A DNA stretch of 38,447 nucleotides, taken from contig CAICTM010001059.1 of the NCBI GenBank assembly GCA_903772945.1, positions 1 through 38,447 on the forward strand, given 5' to 3'. Below are positions 17,636-25,809 of this stretch, piece after piece (the stretch's first letter is position 1; every line of letters starts with the position of its first letter). The stretch is from Seminavis robusta. Its lineage: Eukaryota > Bacillariophyta > Bacillariophyceae > Naviculales > Naviculaceae. The position numbers and the translations under genes are program-made. Under the pieces are notes generated by a model. It did no database searches. It was given only the letters and a program-made list of their open reading frames with translations, and had not been told where the DNA came from.

Positions 17636-18805
17636 ATGAAGATTATCTGCCTACTCCTTGCCCTTGGCGCCGTGGCTGCCGATCCCCGTGGCACTGCCAG
17701 GGGAATTCGGGGTCAGCCTGAGCGAAAACTGCAAATGGATATGAATAAAAACGACAAGGGAGGCGCCGGTGGCGGTGGCGGTGGCGGTGGCGGCGGCGGT
17801 GGTGGTGGTGGCGGCGGCGGCATTCCTGTTAACGAAGAAGCGGGTGGTATGGTCAACCCCGTCAGTGGCCTTCAAGAATTCCATCCCTGTGAGCCTAATC
17901 CACAGGCAGCCACCGACTATGTGGGTACATTTGGATACCCCGAACAAGGGGACATGGAATGCTTTGCAGATCCCGTCAATGCATGCCCTGGTGGATGCTG
18001 TCGTTATGCCAACTGGTTTGTCTGCGACGAAAGCAACGGACAGCCACACATGCCTTGTGTGTGCAATGCCAATACCAGTCCTGTCATTGATATCGCTCCA
18101 CCACCGATTACCCCAGCCGAGCCTATCACTCCAGCTGAGCCAATCACCCCTGCCGATCCAATCACTCCCGTGGATCCTGGTGTACCTCCTGGAGTACCTC
18201 CTGGTGTGCCTCCTTTTGATCCCGAAGTGCCTCCTGATATGCCTCCAGGTTTTGGAAATAATTTCACCTTTGTACAAATGACACCTGCACCCACAGATGC
18301 TGCGCCTACGCCCACGCCCTTGACGCCAGAAGAATTTCAAGAACTATACCCCGAAGTGGCCAACCTCATCGCAATTCAAGAAGGTGCTCCACCCGGCACC
18401 AATTCTCAAATCAGTGGCGGTGGCAGCACTAATGGAAATTCGGGAGTGAGCGTCGTCTCCAATGCCCAAGGGGCACCCAGTGGAGATTCGGACGAAGACG
18501 ACAACAGTAACGGGGCAGTTGTCAATGGCGGCGGAGGAGGAGGAGGAGGAAGTATCCCAAGTGGTCCGATCGGCGTCGACTCTGGAAATTCTGGGTTCCA
18601 TCCATGTGAGAAAGACGCACAATTTGCCCTTGACTGGGTCAACAATTATGGACATCCTATTCAAGGCGACCAGGGGTGCTTAGAGGATCCAGTGGATGGA
18701 TGTGGCGATGGATGCTGCCGATATGGTGACTGGTTTGTCTGCGATAAGATCGGCGATGATGCAGTGGCCCCACAAATGCCATGTGTGTGCAATTCCAACA
18801 CTTAA
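17636..18805 (+). CDS. secreted Gly/Pro-rich protein with two 8-Cys domains
   Basis: 389 residues, single exon. The ATG at 17636 is chosen because it starts a clean signal peptide (MKIICLLLALGAVAA) followed by the cluster's leader DPRGTARGIRGQPERKLQ; the frame is open further upstream but without such features. After the leader come Met/Asn/Asp residues, a 20-residue poly-Gly tract, and the first 8-Cys domain (residues 85-147, CEPNPQAATDYV to CNANT). A stem follows, with ITPAEP repeats and PPGVPP repeats, one NFT sequon, and a Gly/Ser/Asp linker with a second poly-Gly run. The second 8-Cys domain (residues 324-389, CEKDAQFALDWV to CNSNT) ends exactly at the stop codon. Two domains joined by an extended glycine/proline stem suggest a bivalent wall or matrix cross-linker. 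That is inference; no enzymatic motif is visible. Confidence 0.88.
   Translation: MKIICLLLALGAVAADPRGTARGIRGQPERKLQMDMNKNDKGGAGGGGGGGGGGGGGGGGGGIPVNEEAGGMVNPVSGLQEFHPCEPNPQAATDYVGTFGYPEQGDMECFADPVNACPGGCCRYANWFVCDESNGQPHMPCVCNANTSPVIDIAPPPITPAEPITPAEPITPADPITPVDPGVPPGVPPGVPPFDPEVPPDMPPGFGNNFTFVQMTPAPTDAAPTPTPLTPEEFQELYPEVANLIAIQEGAPPGTNSQISGGGSTNGNSGVSVVSNAQGAPSGDSDEDDNSNGAVVNGGGGGGGGSIPSGPIGVDSGNSGFHPCEKDAQFALDWVNNYGHPIQGDQGCLEDPVDGCGDGCCRYGDWFVCDKIGDDAVAPQMPCVCNSNT
17888..18076 (+). other. 8-Cys domain, copy 3
   Basis: 63 residues with GGCCRYANWFVCDESN and PCVCNANT. Closest in sequence to copy 2 in the CFADPVNAC part and to copy 1 in the CDESN part. Confidence 0.88.
18605..18802 (+). other. 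8-Cys domain, copy 4
   Basis: 66 residues with GCCRYGDWFVCD; the loop before the last three-residue CVC element is three residues longer (x13). It forms the extreme C-terminus of its protein. Confidence 0.88.
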
Positions 18806-20323
18806 AAAGAATGGAAAAACCATGTATATCCTGTCGGCCACTGGAAGGCTACCCGCGGAGCTTCTAGCAGGCTGAACTTTGCGCATCATGTATAACTTTT
18901 TAACCTTTTTATGTGTTTTCAGTTGATCATTCTGTGTGTAAACCTCTCCCAGATACTAACATGTAGAAACGGTGTGTCCTCCTTCTAGCTACCTGTCTCT
19001 TCTCTAGTTCTGCCCACTTTGCTTCTGATGACCCACCAAACCCCTTGAACCTCTGCGCGGCCCCCAGCTTAGCCGGGCGATAGCCTAAGCCACCGGTCAC
19101 TGCCGCACCCTCATCAACAACCGAAAACAAGTAAGTGTACAAGGGGGCGGTAGCCAAAGGGGCATCTAACTAAATTCTCCGTGGTGGCATGTTTGGACCC
19201 AAGGCTAGTAACGCCCCTATGCAAGGACTTGCTGACTGGCATTAGCGCCCACAAACTCAACACGCATGATCCCAAATGATGCATGTGCACCAATGTCACG
19301 GTTTGGCTACTCCCCAACGCCCAAGCAACTATCTAGCTAGCCAGCCAGTAGATTGAGCCACCCATCTAGTATCTCCAGGGCTCCCGAGAACTTGAACATC
19401 GCGTGTGCCCCCAAGACAGGTCCCACCTCTTGTCCTACCAGTACGGTACCGGTACCTGGGCTGATCCAACCGAGCCTTGCCCCGAGTTATCGTCTCCTTG
19501 TCGCCCACTGCAGGAGTTCACATCGCCCGTCCCCCAGCTCATCAGCCAGCCAAGCCGTATAGTGCTCGGCCGCCCTATTCCACGCGGAAGGTAGGGCATT
19601 CGCTGGTGCAGTTTCATTGGCCACAGGTAGTCTAGTAGATAGGTGGTAGCGTTGTTGTGTGAAAGAGTGGGTTCTGTCTGAGGCAATGATAGAAGCAGCC
19701 GCTGCCTCTATTGCAACATGGAGGAACGGCTGCTCGTGTTGCATTTGCATGGAGCAAAAAGGAGATCGGTCCACAATGATGGTAGTACATACATGGCTGT
19801 AGTCCGACTACCAAAAGTGCTGCTGGAATTGCTCTCATTTCAAATCCAATGCATCAGCAGCAGCAGCACCCAATTGAATTGAGTCGAGTCAGTACCTTGG
19901 AACGACAGACTGTGACATCCCAGCCAGAAAAGGGTGTCGACCATGCCAAGAACCGAACGTTACCTTGAAGGTGCGGTAGGCCGGTGCTGCACCTGGCAAG
20001 ACCAAATGCACCTAGCTAGCCGTGGTAAGTAGTGGACGCATCTTCTTGTTGGCGTTCCTTGCTAGCTACTTACACCTATAGTATCGTAATGTGGGGACTA
20101 TTTTAAAAGAATACCCTGTAATATCGTTTACGTTGGCATGATGTGGCGGGGATAATTATCTCTATGCTTTTTTGCGTATTGTATTGTTCGTGTAGTGTAC
20201 TTTTGGACATGCATAATATAGAATTGAATAGAATGGCGGATAATAGAACTTCTTTCTGATGTTCACCTAGACTAATACCGTAGACTAGAGCCCTTGCGTC
20301 GTCGTATTTTCCCCGAAAGATCA
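18806..20323. other. intergenic, no gene supported
   Basis: About 1.5 kb with only short overlapping frames. Palindromic GGTACCGGTACC-type words at 19442-19458 and CTAG words near 19331, 20011 and 20061. Confidence 0.4.
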
Positions 20324-20842
20324 TCACTGGACCGTGGGAAAGCGAGGACGCACCAGGTAGCGTGATCGTTGCTGTTCGGAAGCTGGTAGACTGGGAGCTA
20401 CGGGCAATGGGATACCCACATACCCAAGAGGAGCCGGGCGCCGGAGAGCCTTGCCTCTGTACGAATGACCCTCGTTGCTGTGGCTACTAGCTGTGGATTG
20501 ATGGGTTCTCGTCATCGCGCAATCCCGGTTATGGTCGGCATCGTCATCGTCCGGAATCACATGAAGCAATCGATGCGGAGCTTGGGTGTCTTGATACACC
20601 ACACAGCCATGGCATCTTTGAGGGCTGCGTTTCCAGACTGTGCTTCCAGGGCCACTTGCAATGATGTCAGGGAGAACTTGCTGGTTTCGAAGCTGCGCTC
20701 GTCTTCGGTGTTCCCTGAACAGATTCAGCATTGATTCGGCCATTCTCGAGTCTTCGGAATCCAAACGCTGTCGTCGCTCACTGTTGCGATGGCGATGGCG
20801 ATCAACCCGGGGGCGTTGCTGCTGCTGAGCTTTGACCAACAT
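20324..20842 (-). CDS. hypothetical Arg/Gln-rich protein
   Basis: From the ATG at 20842 this gives 172 residues; the frame stays open upstream to about 20929 without another ATG. The N-terminus is very basic and Gln/Arg/His-rich (KAQQQQRPRVDRHRHRN). A helical stretch (SRMAESMLNLFREHRRRAQL) follows, then a Cys/His part (CHGCVVYQ, an acidic PDDDDADHNRDC) and a Pro/Arg-rich end. No signal peptide, membrane segment or known domain. Other frames just upstream (to 21021) also look mildly coding, so a 5' exon or a frameshift is possible. It could be a nuclear or nucleic-acid-binding protein by composition, but that is only a guess. Confidence 0.4.
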   Translation of the reverse strand: MLVKAQQQQRPRVDRHRHRNSERRQRLDSEDSRMAESMLNLFREHRRRAQLRNQQVLPDIIASGPGSTVWKRSPQRCHGCVVYQDTQAPHRLLHVIPDDDDADHNRDCAMTRTHQSTASSHSNEGHSYRGKALRRPAPLGYVGIPLPVAPSLPASEQQRSRYLVRPRFPTVQ

Positions 20843-20896
20843 GGTTGTGCCGGTTTTGGGTGATGTAGATGACAGTCTTTCGCGTTTTTGTGCCAA

Positions 20897-22281
20897 GAAG
20901 AGTTGGAGTACGAACGTTTGGTTTCATGATCGGAAGCACGGAACCACTGAGCTCCACTGTGTGATCGTCCAATGAAACCACCACAGTCCAAAAAAGAGCA
21001 AGAAGGCTTCTCGAATGTCATCGTTTGCTGCCGGAGATCGCTCAGATACCTTATTTTTAAGATAATACAGGGAAGTTTTGTTTGGGGTTGCAGACACTCA
21101 TAATATTATGCCGATCGCTTTCACCAAGCATCGGACGTCGGACCTCGCAGACAAAGTATTATTAGTTATGCCAAAGTAACTTTGCTGCCATCAATGGCAG
21201 GTGAAGAACTGCTTTGATTATTTTCTACTCTCTGATAGCCACAAAGGTAAACAATAACGCTGCAAAAGTGAGCATCCCATAGAAGGCAAGAACCAATCAT
21301 TGCTACAGTACGGTACAGTACGGTTACTATCAACACCTTCAGGACACAACACTGCTGCCTTTGCAAGGGGGAACTATGACAAATAAATAGTAAAACAGTA
21401 TAGTTAGAGAGTCACCAGAAATTGCAACGACATCAGCTCTGCCTGTTGGCACAATCCCACATTTCAAGAGGGTTCAAGAGTACCGGTACCGTACAATGAT
21501 AGGCAAGCACCAAACAACCAAAACGTTGGTTGCACAGGGGCGTCCCCTTCAGCTGGGAAGGTATTACAGTACTGTAGTACTGGAAATTGTGCTCAAAATC
21601 TTATCACAAGGGTGAAAGCAAAGATTTTAAAGCCTTTCAGGCCTTTTTGGAGAAGTGCCTCCTTTAGCAATTGGAAGTTTGGAAGCCTTTTGGATTGATA
21701 GTTTCTTGGCACTTGGATTTATTCCGAAAAGAATAACCGGTTCACAAACTGCCGCCGCTGTGGAACCCGTATTGAAGAGTCCAGGTCCACGTCGACAAAA
21801 CGGCTGCCTCTCGACTTGGAGAAGTTGGCAAGATGCAAGACATAGCAAACAGCAGCCGTAAACTGTTCGGATCTCCTTTTAGCCTCGCCACTCGACAGCC
21901 ACTGGGTACTACCTACCGCCCAACGCCCAATGCCGAATGGTGCCATCATGCCGGCAAGGGCTGGCTAGGTAGCCAGAGCCAGCAAGCAGACAAAGCAAGC
22001 TTTTCCCGACCGGAACGGTGGCCGACTTGCAGAGCTTGTAGTAGGTTTCGCATGAACGTCGCTCAGTGGCAGGGTCAGGGCCCTTGAAAATACGATGCAG
22101 ACAGCATTATTGGACATAGCAGGATTCAGCCAGCAGTCAAAAGGTGTCTCTTGTCTGTTGCCTGCACTACTGTGGCGTAACTCTTCGATCTCACTTTGCG
22201 ACAAGTGAACAATTTTGGCAATGGGGACATTCCCTCGTCCAGTCGCGGTACTTGGTGTTTTGTTTTACTCTTGCTTTTTGC
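20897..22281. other. intergenic, no gene supported
   Basis: Overlapping short frames at 21627-21949 on both strands are weakly coding-like but show no domain or start context. GTAC/CCGG palindromic words at 21306-21324 and 21480-21496. Confidence 0.35.
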
Positions 22282-22302
22282 CTAGCTAGCTAGCTAGCTA
22301 GC
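22282..22302. repeat. (CTAG)5 microsatellite
   Basis: Five perfect CTAG units plus one base. The minus-strand frame of the broken gene at 22.3-23.2 kb ends inside it. Confidence 0.93.
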
Positions 22303-23214
22303 CAGCAAGCAACTGGCTGGCAAGGGGGCACCGGCAGTACACTGAAGGGCTAACCAGCCCTTGCCTTTTTCTAACTCCCCCATGGCTACTAATGACCAAA
22401 CAAGAAATTTAGCGGAGTGATGGGATGTTCTTCTTACACCTTGTGGTTGCTTAGAATGGGCAGAGAGCATGCTCTGGTGCTTGCGGTTCCACCACAGACC
22501 AATCTCCTCTTTCAATCTCATTTGCAAGTCCTCCCAGGCTGCAAGAATTTGAATATGCCCAGCTGGGTCCAACTGGTGACTTCTTAGATACTCTGTAGCC
22601 TCCTCCAAGTTTCCTCCCATGAACAATGGATCCCTGGCTGCTTCCAAGCCAACGCTACCCGATATATCAGGCAAATCGTGCAACCAAAACCACGGGCTCA
22701 GGCTAGTCAGTGGAAGGTTGCTGTCACCATCACTCTCATCATCTTGCTCTTCGTCCATTCCGCAGCCCAACATGAGAGGCAAGTGTCCATAGAAATGATA
22801 GCGTTCCACAGGAATGTCTTTCAGTTTCAAAGGTGTGGGATGTGGGATAGTTCAAGACCAGACCTCCAGTTCCCATGGCTGTATGCTCAAACAAAACAAC
22901 CTTGGTAGCATCGCCTCTACGCGTTAGCCCTATCCGGGGCAAGCGGTGAGTTCCTGCCCACCTCAACGAAAGGACGGGACAATAGCATTGTTTGGCATCA
23001 TAGTGAAACTAACTCTTTTTCACATATGGTAGTTAGCGATGGTAATTAGAAGCCCATGGTGCGCGTTGAAGAGTTCCAATCCCCCTTGGCGATTTACCCC
23101 TAAGTTTCCGCTTGGTAAATAGGGGGTTGCGAAGTGCACCGGAATCAAATCACCACGGCCATGCAACGGCTTTCCGCCGTTGAGAAACCAAAAGCAAACA
23201 CTTATGAATACCAT
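22294..23214 (-). pseudogene. broken gene with a 7-bp tandem duplication, unidentified
   Basis: Exon 1 runs 23214-23024 (includes GGKPLHGRGDLIPVHFATPY). A 62 bp GT-AG intron (23023-22962) joins it in frame to a second exon containing GDATKVVLFEHTAMGTGGLV and LNYPT. At 22834-22847 a perfect tandem copy of the 7-mer TGTGGGA (plus-strand sense) shifts the frame by one. Immediately after it, the other frame continues with plausible protein: DIPVERYHFYGHLPLMLGCG, an acidic DEEQDDESDGD loop and SPWFWLHDLPDISGSVGLEA. A possible third intron starts at GTAAGA about 22437; beyond it the reading looks non-coding and stops in (CTAG)5. No family recognised. Recent inactivation by slippage, or a sequencing error, would both explain it. 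Confidence 0.38.
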
Positions 23215-23696
23215 CTGCAGCCATCACCAAGTGTCTTCCACCATGGTGGCCTTTTCTAGACTACAGTACTGGTTAGATAGACAGCAAGTGGCTACGATAA
23301 TGCTGACTACCCAGCCCCCAACCAAAGGACGAAACTACACACTACAAGAACTGACAATGAATGCTTCGGGCCAATGCATCCTTAGTCGTAAACAAATAAC
23401 TTCCACTGATTAAATACAATTTATTGCATGTTGTTGTCATATTGGTGGTCCCAGCCAGTAAATAATCAAATCATACAAGCAATGCCAAATAGAAAAAGCT
23501 CTTGTTTGTCAATAACCTGTCACTGATGTCTCAAACAATTGCTGCATGTAACCTCGCCTCTGCACGTTCATTCATTTCAATTCATTCCATTCCAGACAAA
23601 GAAAAAGCTCACAAAAAGTTAACATTGCCACTTGCTCATTTTCTTAACCAAGACAAACCCAGCATTTTGTTGAATTTTTCTCCTTGATCTGAGTGC
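23215..23696. other. intergenic, nothing recognised
   Basis: About 480 bp with short frames only. Confidence 0.4.
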
Positions 23697-24697
23697 TTAC
23701 AAAACAGCAAAGGCAAGAAGAGAAGCAGACAAGGCAGCCACTCTGGAGATGCTGGCTGCATCAGATGATGGTGCAGGTGCAGGGGCGGATGTGCTTGGAG
23801 CTGGTCCAGCAGTTTCACACTCTGGAATTTCGCAGTCAGATCTGTCTTCTCCAGTTTCTTCCATAATGACACAGACAAGCAATGCTTGGATTTCATCAGT
23901 ACAGGCAGTCAAACAGCAATCCTCAGTGTCTTCTCCAGCAAGGGCATCACAGAATTCAGCCTCAAGTTCGGCACATTCGGGGATAGCCGCGGCATCTTGC
24001 AAGAAACGAGAGCCGCCCGAAGAGGGAACGGCAGTTTCAAGCAGCTCATCGATAGCATCGATAACATCTTCGACTCCATCGACAATATCTTCAGCCTCGG
24101 GAACTGGGGTTGCTTCCATAGGCATCTCCTCCATAGGCGTCTCACCTTCACCTTCTACTGGCATTTCGCCTTCTCCTTCTGGCATAGTCTCAGGTTCAGG
24201 CATCTCAGATGGTGGCTCCATCTCGGGCATCTCGGGTTCAGTGGCATTTACATCCATGCCTTCCATTTCACCAGATTCCATATCTCCTGGTGCTGTTAGG
24301 TTAAGATCATTATCAAGCGAAAACATCAACAAATGAGCCAACGGAAACATCCAAAAACACATTCATGACGAAACATAATTATCTTACCGATAGTTGTAAT
24401 ACTCCCAACAGGAGCCGCCCCGGTCAAGTCAGGGCAGACATCAAGGGCATTGGGACAGTCCTTGATCAGACATTGGAAGGTAGCATCCCACTCATTGGGG
24501 CACTTTTCCATAGCCATAGCAGCATTGAAAGTGAATCCAGCAAAGTTGAACTCGAATGCATCAAAGCCTTCGGGAAGTCCCTGCAGTGCACGCAGATCGC
24601 GAAGGGCGACTTTGCTACGCAGCTTGCTCTCAAACTCGGAGCGGATATTGGCCTGTGCGGCAACAAGGAGGAAACTCAAGAGGGCAAAGCGGAACAT
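23697..24697 (-). CDS. secreted, probably GPI-anchored acidic Cys/Pro/Glu-rich protein
   Basis: Two exons, 24697-24388 and 24292-23697, joined over a 95 bp intron (donor GTAAGA, acceptor CTAACAG) that reforms an Ala codon; 301 residues. The signal peptide (MFRFALLSFLLVAAQA) is followed by a leader with RDLRALQG, then a domain with four cysteines (C66, C76, C81, C88). Next is a long Glu/Pro/Met stretch built of PEMPEMEPP, EGEMPVEGEG and similar units, a second RxLQ (SRFLQD), and a second Cys region with CCLTAC, ALLVC and two C-terminal cysteines. A Pro/Ala/Ser stem (APSTSAPAPAPSSDA) leads to a short hydrophobic end (ISRVAALSASLLAFAVL), which is the classic shape of a GPI-attachment signal. It lacks the 8-Cys domain. 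Cell-surface location is well supported; the function is unknown. Confidence 0.85.
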
Positions 24698-25809
24698 GGT
24701 GTTGGTGGGTGGTTGTGGTGGGGTAGAAGTACTAAAAAGTGGATAGAAGAAGAAGTGAAGAAAGGTCTCGAAACAGGAATTTTCGAGTTGTGAGAAGATC
24801 TGGAAATGTGTCAGGTGAGGACAAAGACGGAAGGAGCTAGCCTGGCTCGGGGGCAGCCTTGCTTGTCTTTGCTCCTACTTATTCGATTTCAAATTCAGTG
24901 GTTGAGACTCCATCTCAATCCAATCGATGACCGAAGGCGGCAAAAAAGGAAATTTACAGAAGGCTCGCGGCCAACGCTTGACCGTTGCCCCCTTTTTTAG
25001 GTCGCCGGCCAGATTTGCTGTTTTAGCCGTTACCGGTCCCAATGCCCAATGCGACGCAATTCTCACAATCGAACAGGAAGAGGACGCGGGCCTGCTTGGA
25101 CACCTTGCACGACGGAAAGCTGAGCGTGGATTTTCGACCTCGACCCAGACCAACACGGAAGGATGCCCTTTCGTCGACCTTCTTGTGCCAATGGTACCGT
25201 TTCGGATGTGCTACCCAGCAGAAGAGCGAAATGGCAATCATCAAATTCATATTCAGCTACTGTAGCTGGCACCGGTCCTGCATGTGCATGCAAAAGAGTT
25301 GTAAACGATTCCGTTCCGTACAATCGATGTCCCTTTGGACATTATTTGAAGCATCGATCCCACTAGCTCCTTGGCCTAAAACTGAACGTAATCGTACTGA
25401 GTTACTTCTATCAAAGTCTCCCAAGCCAGCCACGTTTTGCTTTGCTTCTTTTGGGAGCCTGGGACTACATGTACATGTAGCAGATGACAAGGACTTGTAC
25501 ACATGGAATCCAATACTTTTATTAGAGTTTGCATGCAGATTTTATCTATCTGTGTACCGGATACTTTGGTTTGCTGGCTGCCTTGGATTCCGGGACAAGG
25601 ATAGGGTCAGGCACGGGCAGTGCTGCTTTTGGCCACCCAGGGTTTGGCAGTGATGCTGGGAAAGCGACGGCCACCTGCGCATGGCCTTCACGCCGCCAGA
25701 AATTTGGCACAGGTTAGTTTTGGTCATTTTCATCCGGGGTTTGACAAGGATTCCGGCAATGCGACGGCTACACGAGTATGCTGGCCTTCGTCAAGCTTGC
25801 TCCTGGGCT
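24698..25809. other. intergenic between the GPI protein and the kinase
   Basis: Holds the promoter of the minus-strand GPI protein near 24.7-24.9 kb and the 3' flank of the kinase. An imperfect direct duplication is visible (25625-25688 against 25715-25788). The frame at 25042-25653 has no domain features. Confidence 0.4.

Noticed and set aside
25042..25653. 203-codon plus-strand frame
   Set aside because: Several mutually overlapping frames of equal quality are present and none has a domain; likely chance.
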